Positions 23,388 to 34,839 of a stretch of DNA of 64,000 nucleotides are shown here, one piece after another. The first letter of the stretch is position 1, and every line of letters starts with the position of its first letter. The notes beneath the pieces are model-generated. The model saw only the letters and a list, made by a program, of their open reading frames with translations. It was not told the DNA's origin and ran no database searches. The position numbers and the translations under genes were made by a program. Source of the DNA: Vitis vinifera (Eukaryota; Streptophyta; Magnoliopsida; Vitales; Vitaceae); NCBI RefSeq assembly GCF_030704535.1, contig NC_081812.1, positions 16,465,001 through 16,529,000 of the forward strand, given 5' to 3'.

Positions 23388-26300
23388 TGTTGAATTTTGA
23401 ATTTTGTCTTAGTATTTGCTGGAATTTGAATTTTGAAGTTAAATATTGCAGTTGGAGTCTTGCACAAAATCTACAGCATCCAAATATTTTCTTGTTTTTT
23501 ATTTGGTCAAGATTTGGTTTCTATTTTATAGAAAGTAGTTGTTCATCATCTAGCAACTTGATTTTACGCTATTCTAATGTCATTTTAGTTACAAGCTCAT
23601 GTATAAATTTAACACTCTTTATCAATAAAATGTGTGTTCCAGGAACCCAAAAATATATATTCTTCATAAGTGTTTAGTCAAATCAACATTGTGGTATCAA
23701 AGCAGAAGTTATCGTGAAGGGCCAATGAGTTGAGTGAGCCTAAATACCTTGAGAGTGCCTAAACACCACAGACCCGTGAGGTGAGTGAACCCAAAACACC
23801 ACAAGTGAACCTAAACGCCTTCTAAAATCATCTAGCAATGAAGGAGTCAAGTGTCACAGCTGCACCATCAATTCTTGATGGAGACAATTATGAAACTTGG
23901 GTTGTTAGAATGACAATTCATCTACAAGTACTTAATGTTTGGGAAGTAGTGGAAGAAAATTATGAAGTTCCTCCACTATGAGCCAATCCAACTGTGGCTC
24001 AAATGAAGTTGCAGAAAAAAAGAAAAACAAGAAAGGCTAAAGCGAAGGCTTTCTTGTTTGCTGCAATTTCACCATCAATTTTGATAAAAAAATCATGAAA
24101 ATTGATTTAACTGCAAAAATTTCGGAGTGGCTTAAGGAGGAATACAAAGGAGATGAAAGAATCAAGAACATGCAAGTGATGAACTTGATTTGAGAATTTG
24201 AAATGAAGAAAATGAGGGAGTCTGGTGTTGTTAAAGTCTATGCTACACAATTTCTTTCAATAGCAGACAAAGTTAGGCTGTTTGGAAAAGAATTTTCCAA
24301 TCAGAAGATTGTTCAAAAGATATTGGTTACACTTCTAGAGAAATATGAAGCTACAATTTCCTCTTTGGAGAATTCAAAGGATCTGTCAACTATTAGCTTG
24401 ATAGAATTATTACATTCCTTGGAGATTGTGGAACAAAAAAGGTTCATGAGACAAGGAGATACTATAAAAGGAGCATTTCAAGCAAGAATGCAGAAAAATG
24501 CAGGCCATAAAAATGGAGAGAAGAAAAAAAAAAAAAAAACAAGCTAAACAATATCAACCAGAAAAATGGAGTTTTTCCACCTTGTCTTCATTTTCCACAA
24601 AAATGTTGGTAGGAACCAGATGTGAAATGTAACAAGTGTGGTAAACAAGGACATGTGGAGATGATTTGCAAAAATCAATAACAAGAAGAAACTAGTGCAA
24701 CAGTTGACCAATGCCAAGAGGAGCAATTGTTTGCAACAACGTGTTTTGCTAATAAAAACACCTCTGAAAGTTGGCTTATGGATAGTGGTTGTACAAACCA
24801 CATGACAAATAATCAAGATCTTTTTAGAGAACTTGATAGAACAATTATTTCCAAAGTTAGAATTGGAAATGGTGTACTTATTCTAGTGAACGGAAAATGA
24901 ACGGTTGCTATCGAAAGCCAAATAGGTTTGAAACTCATTTATGATGTTTTGTTTGTGCCTGACATTGACCAAAACTTAGTCAGTGTTGGACTTGTTGAGA
25001 AAGGATCTAAAGTTTATTTTGAAGATAGGAATTGTATTATTAAGGATGCTGAAGGCAAAGAGGTGTTTAACATAAAACTAAACTGCAAGAGTTTTGCTTT
25101 GAATTTACTGGAAAATGAGCATGTTGTTGTTTTACAACAAGATAGTACAAAAATGCTTTGGCACAGAAGACTCGGGCACTTTAATCATGATGTTGTGCTC
25201 TACATGAAAAAAACTCAAATAGTTGAAGAACTTCTTGAATTTGAAAAAGATCTTCCTATATGTGCTACTTGTCAATATGGGAAGCAAACTAAACTTTCAT
25301 TTCCAAAGAAAACATCCTGGAGAGCAACCCAAAAACTGCAACTGGTGCATACTAATGTTGGTGGACCTCAAAAGACACCATCCTTGAAAGGGAGAAACAA
25401 TGTGGGGCTGGCCAATAAGTTCAAGGCTGAAATGAAGCAAGTCCTGGAAATGACAGACCTTGGAGAGATGACTTATTTCTTGGGAAAAGAAGTACATCAT
25501 CAACAACATGATATTTTCATCTGTCAGAAAAAATATGCAAAAGAAAGATTGAAGAAATTCAGAATGGAAGAATGCAAGCCTACATCAACTCCTATGAACC
25601 AAAAATAGAATTTTTGTAAGGAATATGGTACTGAAAAGGCCGATGAAGGAAATTTTAGAAGCATGATTGGATGCTTAATGTACTTGACCGCAATAAGACC
25701 AGATATAATGTACATCGTAAGTCTACTTTTGAGGTACATGCATTGTGCAAGTGAAATTCATTTTCAGACAACAAAACGTGTGTTGAGATATGTTAAAGGT
25801 ACAATTGATTATGGTATTAAGTTCAATCAAGTTAAAAAATTCATTCTTCATGGATATTCCGATAGCGATTAGGTTGGATGTGTTGATGATATGCGAAATA
25901 CTTCAGGCTGTTTTAGTTTTGGTTATAGTATATTTTCTTGGAGTTCAAAGAAACAAGAAGTTATGGCTCAATCCACAGCTGAGGCGGAGTATGTTGCTGT
26001 TGTTGATGCTGTAAATCAAGTTTTCTGGTTTAGAAAGTTGCTGACAGATCTGGACATGAAGCAAGAAATGAGTACTCAAGTGTTTGTTGACAACCAAGCT
26101 GCTATATCTATTGCCAATGACCCGGTTTTTCATGGCAAAACAAAGCACTTCAAGATTAAACTATACTTTCTGACCGTGGTGCAGAAGGAAGGAAATGCGC
26201 AACTAGTCTATTGTAACATGGAGAGTCAAAATGCTGATATATTATCTAAATCTCTTCATAAAGCAAGGTTTGAGTTTCTACGTGGAAGACTTGGAGTTTG

Positions 26301-26605
26301 CATCTACTAAGTCAAGGAGGAGTGTTGAATTTTGAATTTTTCCTTAGTATCTGTTGGATTTGAATTTTAAAGTTAAATATTGCAGTTGGACTCTTACACA
26401 AAATCCGCAACATCCAAATATATATATATTTTTTTTGTCAAGATTTGGTTTCTATTTTATAGGAAGTAGTTGTTCATCATCAATAAAATATTTCGTCAAG
26501 ATTTGATTTTCTGTCATTCTAATGTCATTTCAGTTACAATCTCACGTATTAATTCAATATTCTTTATCAATAAAATGTGTGTTTTAGCACCCAAGATTTG
26601 GTTTC
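23388..26605 (+). mobile_element. Ty1/copia element, internally deleted and decayed
   Basis: The 5' LTR is 23388-23688, starting TGTTGAATTTTGAA. A primer-binding site TGGTATCAAAGC (23692-23703) fits initiator-Met tRNA. The interior shows gag (about 23838-24540), a CCHC zinc knuckle (CNKCGKQGHVEMIC, near 24630), protease (DSGCTNHM, near 24783), the pre-integrase zinc domain (HRRLGH, CATC; about 25160-25275), then a jump at about 25395 to the end of reverse transcriptase and RNase H (AQSTAEAEYVA, SKSLHKARFEFLRGRLG). The integrase core and the reverse transcriptase catalytic part are missing. Several stops break the frame. The 3' LTR begins at 26323 after a purine tract, but its end is rearranged (AAGATTTGGTTTCTATTTT occurs twice), so the right border is approximate. 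Confidence 0.88.
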
Positions 26606-26760
26606 TATTTTATAGGAAGTCAGATCCACAGCGTTCACAGTATTAGACAAAGGGCACGTTCAGATGTGACCCTTTCCACAGTCAAATTGGATAAATATGT
26701 GTCGTCTCCCTAAGGTTTCTCAATAATTCATCTCCGTTAAAAAATCTTGAGGCATCATCA

Positions 26761-26888
26761 CTCTGTGGTTGACAGTTTGTTTGAAAAGCTGATCTGGCAT
26801 GGATAAAATCTTGGGCTATCTTTACTCTGTGGTTGACAGCTTGTTTGAAAAGCTGATCAGGATAGTGGATAGACTTAATTGGTGCCAT
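26761..26888. repeat. 64-bp tandem duplication in the G2 upstream region
   Basis: CTCTGTGGTTGACAG...TTGTTTGAAAAGCTGATC occurs at 26761 and again at 26825. The P1 and P2 upstream regions carry it once. Each copy has a TTGAC core as bound by WRKY factors (26769-26773 and 26833-26837). The single P1/P2 copy reads TTTAC there and lacks that core. Confidence 0.75.
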
Positions 26889-26904
26889 GTCTTCCCTCCT
26901 TTCA

Positions 26905-26983
26905 TACTTGAACTAGTGGATTTAAATCCAACATTTTCTTAACCAACCAAAGATACATCGCTAAACAAAACCATAGGAAAGAC
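26905..26983 (+). promoter_or_regulatory. Core promoter and leader of G2
   Basis: The conserved block is the same as in G1, but the TATA position reads TTTAAAT (26921-26927), a weaker match. ACCAACC is at 26942-26948. The start codon lies 56 bp after the TATA position. Confidence 0.5.
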
Positions 26984-29413
26984 ATGGGAAACCTTAGTCC
27001 TACATCTTCAAAGTTTCCTTCCATTCTTCTTATCATTCTCATATTTCTCATCTCCTTCTCTTTTGCAACTTCCAACACCCAGAACCTTTTGCGAAGAGGC
27101 TCCTCTCTCTCTGTCGAAGATGATTCCGACTACATCACCTCCCCAGACAAATCATTCACTTGTGGTTTCTATGGGATGGGGAAAAATGCTTACTGGTTTT
27201 CGATATGGTTCACAAATTCAAAGGAAAAAACTGTTGTTTGGACGGCCAATCGAAACACACCTGTCAATGGCCGGGGCTCCAGAATTTGGCTGCAGCGAGA
27301 TGGCACCATGATTCTAAGGGCTGCTGATGGCTCAACTGTTTGGGAGACGAACACTACCTCCACAGATGTTGATCGAGCAGAGCTTTTGGACACTGGAAAC
27401 CTTGTTTTGAAGGACCCGCGGGGTAAAGTTCTATGGCAAAGCTTTGATTTTCCTACTGATACTCTTCTGCCAAACCAAATCCTTACTACAAGCACAAAGC
27501 TGATCTCTATAATCAGAAGAGAGGATTTTTCCTCTGGTCATTTTTACTTCTTTTTTTATAATGACAATGTCTTGAGAATGATCTATGATGGGCCTGACAT
27601 TTCAAGCTTGTATTGGCCTAATCCTGATTGGGATGTTTTCCAAAATAGAAGAACAAACTATAACAGTAGCAGAATTGCTGTTTTAGATGAAATGGGGAGG
27701 TTTCTTTCGAGTGATAGAATGTCTTTCAAAGCTTCTGACATGGGTTTTGGAGTCAAAAGGAGGCTGACAATGGACTACGATGGAAACCTGAGACTCTATA
27801 GCTTAAACCATTCCTCGGGATTATGGAATATATCATGGGAAGCTCTTAGCCAACAGTGTAAAGTGCATGGGCTATGTGGTAGAAATGGGATTTGTATTTA
27901 TACACCAGAACCCAAGTGTTCATGTCCTCCGGGCTATGAAGTAAGTGACCCAAGTGACTGGAGCAAAGGTTGCAAATCAAAGTTCAACCATAGCTGTTCC
28001 CAACCACAGCAGGTAAAATTTGTGGAGCTTCCCCAGACCGATTACTATGGGTTTGATCTCGATTATAGCCCATCTGTTTCATTAGAAGCTTGCAGGAAAA
28101 TCTGCTTGGAGGATTGCCTTTGCCAAGGATTCGCCTACAGGCTAACAGGAGAAGGGAACTGTTTCGCAAAAAGTACCCTTTTCAATGGCTACAAGTCCTC
28201 CAACTTCCCTGGGAGTTTATATTTAAAACTGCCTGTGGATGTCCAAACGTCAGCACCCACTGTCCTTAATGGTTCTGATCTCATATGCGAGTCCAAGGAG
28301 GTTGAGGTTGTGCACAGTTCTTCTGTGTATGACACTGCCAGTAAACAGATGAGATGGGTTTATCTCTACTCATTTGCTTCTGCCATTGGTGCCATAGAAG
28401 TTCTCTTAATTGTGTCAGGTTGGTGGTTTCTTTTCAGGGTACATAATGTGCCATCTTCAGCTGAAAATGGATATGGTCCGATATCAAGCCAGTTCAGGAG
28501 ATTTAGCTACACCGAACTCAAGAAGGCAACCAACAATTTCAAAGTGGAGCTTGGAAGAGGAGGCTTTGGGGCTGTTTATAAGGGTGTTTTGGAGGATGAA
28601 AGGGCAGTAGCAGTGAAGAAATTGGGAGATGCCACTCAAGGGGAAGGGGAGTTTTGGGCTGAAGTAAGCACAATCGGAAAAATCTATCACATGAACCTAG
28701 TCAGAATGTGGGGATTCTGTTCAGAGGGTAGACACAGACTTGTGGTCTACGAGCATGTAGAAAATCTGTCACTGGATAAGCATCTCTTCAGCACGAGTTG
28801 TCTGGGATGGAAAGAGAGGTTTAACGTTGCAGTGGGGACAGCGAGGGGTTTAGCCTACCTTCACCATGAGTGTCTAGAATGGGTTATCCACTGTGACGTG
28901 AAGCCTGAAAATATACTTCTAGACAACGGGTTTGAACCAAAGATTGCAGATTTTGGGCTAGCCAAGCTGTCTCAGAGAGGTGGCCCTGGTTCAGGAGAAT
29001 TCTCTAGGATTCGGGGGACTAAAGGGTACATGGCTCCAGAGTGGGCTATGAATCTTCCAATTACGGCAAAAGTTGATGTTTATAGCTATGGAGTTGTGGT
29101 TTTAGAGATGGTGAGGGGAATTCGGCTTTTGAAATGGGTGGGTGAGGATGGCGAGGAGCAGGAAGCTGAGCTGACGAGGTTTGTCAGGGCAGTGAAAAGG
29201 AAAATTCAATATGGAGAAGACAATTGGATAGAGGATACAGTGGACCCAAGATTGAAGGAGAAGTTTAGCAGGCAGCAGGCAGCCATGATGGTCAAAATAG
29301 GTATTTCTTGTGTGGAGGAAGATAGAATTAAACGACCAACAATGGCCACCGTAGTGCAAGTTCTACTGGAATGTGAAGATGAAGCCCAAGTCCAAACCCT
29401 GGACTTGGAGTAA
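26984..29413 (+). CDS. G2: G-type lectin receptor-like serine/threonine kinase (ZmPK1-like), intact
   Basis: This is a single-exon gene of 809 residues with the domain order of G1. Positions are shifted by six: signal peptide 1-30, EGF-like C292-C330, PAN about 344-420, transmembrane helix 459-484, Lys545, HCDVKPEN 636-643, DFG 656-658, APE 684-686. Cys637 makes it a non-RD kinase. It differs from G1 mainly in the first 40 residues, scattered lectin-domain positions and the last 90 residues of the kinase (for example L for S in GIRLLKW, E for G in RLKEKFS, K for E in MVKIGIS). The kinase from the juxtamembrane FRRFSYTEL to the C-lobe is identical to G1. A gypsy element begins 112 bp after its stop codon, inside the presumed 3' UTR. 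Confidence 0.95.
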   Translation: MGNLSPTSSKFPSILLIILIFLISFSFATSNTQNLLRRGSSLSVEDDSDYITSPDKSFTCGFYGMGKNAYWFSIWFTNSKEKTVVWTANRNTPVNGRGSRIWLQRDGTMILRAADGSTVWETNTTSTDVDRAELLDTGNLVLKDPRGKVLWQSFDFPTDTLLPNQILTTSTKLISIIRREDFSSGHFYFFFYNDNVLRMIYDGPDISSLYWPNPDWDVFQNRRTNYNSSRIAVLDEMGRFLSSDRMSFKASDMGFGVKRRLTMDYDGNLRLYSLNHSSGLWNISWEALSQQCKVHGLCGRNGICIYTPEPKCSCPPGYEVSDPSDWSKGCKSKFNHSCSQPQQVKFVELPQTDYYGFDLDYSPSVSLEACRKICLEDCLCQGFAYRLTGEGNCFAKSTLFNGYKSSNFPGSLYLKLPVDVQTSAPTVLNGSDLICESKEVEVVHSSSVYDTASKQMRWVYLYSFASAIGAIEVLLIVSGWWFLFRVHNVPSSAENGYGPISSQFRRFSYTELKKATNNFKVELGRGGFGAVYKGVLEDERAVAVKKLGDATQGEGEFWAEVSTIGKIYHMNLVRMWGFCSEGRHRLVVYEHVENLSLDKHLFSTSCLGWKERFNVAVGTARGLAYLHHECLEWVIHCDVKPENILLDNGFEPKIADFGLAKLSQRGGPGSGEFSRIRGTKGYMAPEWAMNLPITAKVDVYSYGVVVLEMVRGIRLLKWVGEDGEEQEAELTRFVRAVKRKIQYGEDNWIEDTVDPRLKEKFSRQQAAMMVKIGISCVEEDRIKRPTMATVVQVLLECEDEAQVQTLDLE

Positions 29414-29525
29414 ATGTCCTTTTTTTTATTTACTGAATAAGTTATGGGGTCTGTATCTCGTGAACAAATTACATAGTTGTTATTGGTTTTTCTTGTTTTC
29501 TTTTTGTATGGGGTCTGTAGCCACT

Positions 29526-30148
29526 TGTCACAAGATGCTTCAAATGACCCTCCCCATGGCTTATATAGGAGGTGAGAAGCTTCTAGAGACCCTTGGAGAC
29601 AACCACACTTAGCCACTAGTGGGAAGAGTGTGGAAGGTTCTAGAAATGCCTAGAGAAGTCCACACAACTCTACACTATGGTAGAAGGCATGAGAAGGGTC
29701 CAAAGCTTTCTAGAGAAATCTAGAAGTCTCTTGAATATTCTAGAATAGTGTAGGACATTCTAGAAGTCTCTTGAATATTCTAGAATAGTGTAGGACTATC
29801 TAGAAGTCTCTTGAATATTCTAGAATAGTGTAGGACATTCTAGAATATTCATGAATTGTAAGGAACCCTCCAAGGTTCTAGAGAGTTCCATTGGTGCCTA
29901 TAAATAGGTGAGGGCCTCATTTGGCCAAGGCACCAAGCAAGTGAGCATCCAAGCACTTGTAAAGGCTTTCTTGAGATAATAAAGCTTTCATTCTTTAAGG
30001 AGTTGCCTACTAAGCTCTTAAGCTTTCGAGTCGCGAGTGTCTTAGCCGAGCAAGCTAAGCATTGGGGATCAAGGCTGACTTAGCAAGATCAAGCGTCTTG
30101 ACTTGCCTAAGTGTCGCATGAGCTTAGTGAACGACTAAGTCCGTGACA
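29526..30148 (+). repeat. 5' LTR of the gypsy element
   Basis: 623 bp long. U3 carries three 40-bp units (29719-29838) and a heat-shock-element cluster. The TATA box is TATAAATA (29899-29906) and a poly(A) signal AATAAA lies near 29975. It is 40 bp longer than the 3' LTR by exactly one repeat unit. Confidence 0.93.
29633..29855 (+). promoter_or_regulatory. Heat-shock-element array in the 5' LTR
   Basis: Perfect alternating GAA/TTC units at 5-bp spacing: GAAGGTTCTAGAA at 29633-29645 (three units); GAATATTCTAGAA at 29733, 29773 and 29813 (three units each, one per 40-bp repeat); and TTCTAGAATATTCATGAA at 29838-29855 (four units), 43 bp before the TATA box. In repeats 2 and 3 the trimer extends leftwards in phase (GAAgtCTCtt), with CTC as a one-base mismatch; in repeat 2 a perfect TTC continues it further left. 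Heat-shock factors bind three or more such units. Binding here is inference from the motif. Confidence 0.75.
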
Positions 30149-30190
30149 AGTGGTATCAGAGCGTGGCTACGAAGCGGGCATAAGGGAAGC

Positions 30191-33100
30191 ATGTCGGGCT
30201 CTAACATGGAGGAGACTAGCGAACAAACCCGTGGGAAGGAGGCCGAGCCTACTGCACGGGGCAGGGGCAGAGGTAAGAAGGATACATCTCGTGATGTTGT
30301 TGCCAACATGGAGGCAAGGTTAGCCAAGGTGGAGCTAGCCATGGCAGACACCCGGGAAGGGGTGGACTTGATCGAGCAAGGCATGGAGAAGGGCTTAGAG
30401 GATCTAAGGGAGCAGACCCAAGACCTTCGCGAGGGGGTGCTGGTCTCGCAAGTTCAGCCGGTGTCACACGAGGAGTTCATGTCTTTCCAAGACAAGGTCA
30501 TGAGCATGTTCACTAGTGTGGAGTCAAGGATGGAGGCCTTGACTGCACGAGTGGAGGCCCGAGACCAAGAGATTCGACAAGAGTTGGCCATCTATAAGAC
30601 CGTTGTATCAGCACGAGTCATGGCCACTCATAAGGCACCAAGGGTGGAGGTGCCCAAGCCACACACGTTCAGTGGCAAGAGGGATGCCAAGGAGCTAGAT
30701 AACTTCTTGTGGCACATGGAGCGTTACTTTGAGGCAATTGCATTAACGGATGAAGCCACTAAGGTACGTACCGCGACCCTTTACCTCACTGATAATGCTA
30801 CTCTATGGTGGCGTCGACGATTTGCCGACATAGAGAGAGGGACGTGCACCATAGACACATGGGATACCTTTAAGAGATAAATCAAGAGGCAATTCTATCC
30901 CGAAGACGTGGCTTACCTAGCAAGGAAGAGTTTGAAGCGTCTCAAGCACACGGGCTCGATCCGTGAGTATGTCAAAGAATTCTCTACTCTTATGCTTGAG
31001 ATACCTAACATGGCTGAGGAGGAGCTACTGTTCAACTTCATGGACAACTTGCAAAGCTGGGCCGAGCAAGAGTTGAAGAGACGTGGTGTCCAAGACCTAG
31101 CCACGGCCATGGCAGTAGCCGAGTCCTTAGTAGATTATAGAAGGGGAGACTCCTCCAAGCCCAAACCACCATCCAAGGGTAACCAGGCCAAAGGTGGGGG
31201 AGACAAGAGGTCGCAAGGCCATACCTCTAAGGAAAGATCAAGCAAAGGCCCTAGTGGCAAGGATGGCAAAGGCAAGGACAAGCGAAAGGAGTTCACGCCC
31301 AGGACCAATTGCTTCCTGTGCGATGGTCCGCACTAGGCACGAGACTGCCCTAAGAGGAAGGCCTTAAATGTTATGATCGAGGAAAATGAGCAAGAAGGCG
31401 ATGCTAAGATGGGATCGTTGTAGCTCTTAAATGCCCTTAAGGCCAAGCCGATGCCTAAGATGCCTCAAAGCAAAGGGCTGATGTATGTGGAGGCCCTTGT
31501 GAATGGGAAGGCCACCAAGGCCCTGGTGGACACAGGTGCCACTCACAACTTTGTCTCGGAGGATGAGGCAAGAAGGTTGGAGCTCCAAGCATCCAAGGAA
31601 GGAGGATGGCTCAAGGCAGTCAATTCAGCCGCCAAGCCATCACATGGAGTAGCTCGCGGGGTGACTATGCACATCGGCTCGTGGGAAGGAAGGGTCGACT
31701 TCACAGTGGCACCCATGGATGACTTCAAGATGGTGCTAGGAATGGACTTCCTACAGAAGGTCAAGGCCGTGCCACTACCTTTCCTACGCTCAATGGCTAT
31801 CCTAGAGGAGGAGAAGTTGTTCATGGTCCCTACGGTCAATGAAGGTACGCTCAAGACCCCTATGTTATCCGTTATGCAAGTAAAGAAGGGGTTAAAGAGG
31901 GAAGAGGTGACCTACCTCGCCACCCTAAAGGAAGAAAAGGATGATGGGTCGAGAGAACCCATACCTAAAGAAATCAAGGGGGTCCTTGATGAGTTCAAGG
32001 ACGTGATGCCGCCCGAGTTGCCTAAGAGACTTCCTCCTAGGAGAGAGGAAGATCACAAGATTGAGCTGGAGCCGGGAGCCAAGCCCCCTGCTATGAGGCC
32101 ATATAGGATGGCACCACCCGAGTTGGAGGAGCTAAGGAGACAACTCAAGGAGTTGCTAGATGCGGGGTTCATCCAACCATCTAAGGCTCCTTATGGCGCG
32201 CCGGTTCTATTTCAGAAAAAGCGTGATGGGTCCCTACGAATGTGCATAGATTACCGGGCACTCAACAAGGTGACGGTGAAGAACAAGTATCCCATCCCGC
32301 TCATTGCTGACTTGTTCAATCAACTTGGAAGGGCAAGGTACTTCACGAAGCTGGACTTAAGGTCAGGCTACTACCAAGTCAGGATTGCGGAGGGAGATGA
32401 GCCGAAGACTACATGTGTGACCAGGTATGGCTCATATGAGTTCTTAGTAATGCCTTTCGGACTCACCAATACCCCAGCAACGTTTTGCACCCTCATGAAC
32501 AAGATCTTCCACCCATACTTGGACAAGTTCGTGGTGGTGTACTTGGATGACATAGTCATCTATAGTAACACTCTAAAGGAGCACGTAGAGCACTTGAGGA
32601 AGGTCTTTAAGATCTTGAGGCAGAATGAGCTATACGTGAAGAAGGAGAAGTGTTCGTTTGCTAAGGAGGAAGTGAGCTTCCTTGGGCATCGCATCAGAGA
32701 TGGCAAGCTGATGATGGATAATAGCAAGGTGAAGGCCATCCAAGAATGGGATCCACCAACCAAGGTACCTCAACTCAGATCTTTCCTTGGTTTAGTTAAT
32801 TACTATCGGCGGTTCATAAAGGGTTATTCGGCAAGGGCCGCTCCAGTCACTGATCTTCTGAAGAAGAATAAGACATGGGAATGGGATGAAAGATGCCAAC
32901 AAGCCTTTGAGGACCTGAAGAAGGCTGTGACTGAGGAGCCAGTGTTGGCACTACCTGACCACACCAAGGTCTTTGAGGTACACATAGATGCCTCAGACTT
33001 CGCTATTGGGGGAGTCCTTATGCAAGAAAGGCACCCAATCGCATTTGAGAGTCGCAAGCTAAACGACACGGAGAAGCGTTACACGGTACAGGAAAAGGAG

Positions 33101-34828
33101 ATGACTGCCATCGTCCATTTCTTGCGCACCTGGAGGCACTATCTGCTAGGGTCTCACTTCATAGTGAAGACCGACAATGTGGCCACTAGCTACTTCCAGA
33201 CACAGAAGAAGTTGAGTCCTAAACAAGCTAGGTGGCAAGACTTCCTGGCCGAGTTCGACTATACGCTGGAGTATAAGCCGGGAAGTGCTAATCATGTGGC
33301 CGACGCCCTAAGCCGCAAAACCGAGCTAGCGTCTATGACGAGTCAGCCCCAAGGAGACATAATAGATCTTCTAAGGGAAGGACTGAAACATGATCCAGTG
33401 GCTAAGAGCCTCATTGCCCTGGCTCATGAAGGGAAGACCAAGCGGTTTTGGGTGGAGGACGACTTACTCTACACCAAAGGGAGACGACTCTACGTGCCTA
33501 AGTGGGGGAACATAAGGCGGAACCTGATTAAGGAGTGCCATGACACCAAGTGGGCAGGGCACCCTGGGCAACGACGCACTAGGGCACTACTCGAGTCGGC
33601 TTACTATTAGCTTCAAATACAGGATGAGGTTGAGGCCTATGTGAGGACTTGTCTTGTGTGCCAACAAGACAAGGTGGAGCAACGACAGCCTAGAGGCCTG
33701 TTGGAGCCATTACCCATAGCAGAGCGCCCATGGGACAGCGTCACCATGGACTTCATCATCGGGCTACCCAAGTCAGAGGACAACGGGTCGATCATAGTGG
33801 TGGTAGACAGGTTCTCTAAGTATGCAACCTTCATAGCAGCCCCGATTGACTGCACTGCGGAAGAGACGGCGAGGCTATTCCTAAAGCACGTAGTCAAGTA
33901 TTGGGGGTTGCCGAAGTTCATCATCAGTGATCGCGATCCACGTTTCACTGGGAAGTTTTGGACGAAGCTCTTCAAGCTTATGGGTTCGGAGCTTCACTTC
34001 TCCACAAGTTTTCACCCACAAACGGATGGGCAGACCGAGAGGGTGAACGCTTTATTGGAGCTGTACTTGAGGCACTTCGTGAGTGCCAACCAGAAGGATT
34101 GGGCTAAGTTGCTAGACATAGCCCAGTTCTCATACAATCTGCAAAGGAGTGAGGCGACCAATAAGAGTCCGTTCGAGCTAGCTACAGGACAGCAACCGTT
34201 AACTCCTCACACTCTAACGATTGGCTATACGGGGAGAAGTCCAGCGGCTTTCAAGTTCGCGAAAGGGTGGCACGAGCAAGCTGATATAGCACGCTCATAC
34301 TTGGACAAGGCCGCTAAGAAAATGAAGAAGTGGGCTGACAAGAAGCGACGACACACAGAGTACAAGGTCAGAGACATGGTGCTTGTCAAGCTCCTTCCTC
34401 AACAATTCAAGTCCCTAAGGTCGGTGCATAAGGGCCTTGTGAGGAGGTATGAAGGACCCTTCCCCATACTGGGGAAGGTCGGCAAGGTGTCCTATAGAGT
34501 CGAGCTGCCCTCGAGGTTGAAGATTCATCCTGTCTTCCACGCAAGCTACTTGAAGCCTTATCACGAAGACAAGGATGATCCAAGCCGAGGGCTTTCTAAG
34601 AGGGCAACTACAGCGGTTGTGACCTCCTATGACAAGGAGGTGGAACACATCATTGCAGACCGAATCATCAGAAGGCGTGGTGTGTCTCCTGCTACGGAGT
34701 ACTTAGTGAAATGGAAGGGACTACCAGAAAGCGAGGCTAGTTGGGAGCCAGCAAATGCACTATGGCAGTTCCAGGAACAGATTGAGCGGTTCCGGGCAGA
34801 AAACACGACGAGGACGTCTGCGGCTTAG
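30191..34828 (+). pseudogene. gag-pol polyprotein frame of the gypsy element, four in-frame stops
   Basis: One reading frame runs from ATG 30191 to the stop at 34826-34828. It is broken only by stop codons at 30878-30880 (gag), 31334-31336 (within the zinc knuckle), 31421-31423 (gag-protease junction) and 33608-33610 (integrase zinc domain); no frameshift is seen. Domains in order: gag (about 30650-31110), CCHC-like knuckle (CFLCDGPH, about 31310), protease DTGA (31529-31540), reverse transcriptase with YLDD (32540-32551), RNase H ([11 protein letters not shown], about 32980), integrase with HHCC and catalytic domain (about 33530-34150) and chromodomain (about 34630-34800; EYLVKWKGLPESEASWEP). 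As it stands it cannot make a full polyprotein. Confidence 0.92.
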
Positions 34829-34839
34829 GTGGGGGAGAG

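Larger units (their letters stand above)
18345..29525. repeat. Third, partial copy of the duplicated unit, leading to G2
   Basis: Positions 18345-18870 match about 1510-2370 with an internal deletion, 20860-21526 match 38230-38900, 22355-23387 match 2775-3515 plus 6353-6640, and 26625-29525 give the promoter and gene of G2. The unit is interrupted by a foldback element, an LTR-like insertion and a copia element. It lacks the gypsy derivative of the other two copies, so its 23105-23125 junction shows the unoccupied site. Confidence 0.8.

Noticed and set aside
29206..29616. Minus-strand open frame overlapping the end of G2
   Set aside because: Shadow of the kinase coding sequence that runs into the LTR; it has no domain and no conservation independent of G2.
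30143..30190. Gag start at the first open codon after the LTR
   Set aside because: The stretch overlaps the LTR end and primer-binding site and has no ATG; the first ATG in frame is 30191.
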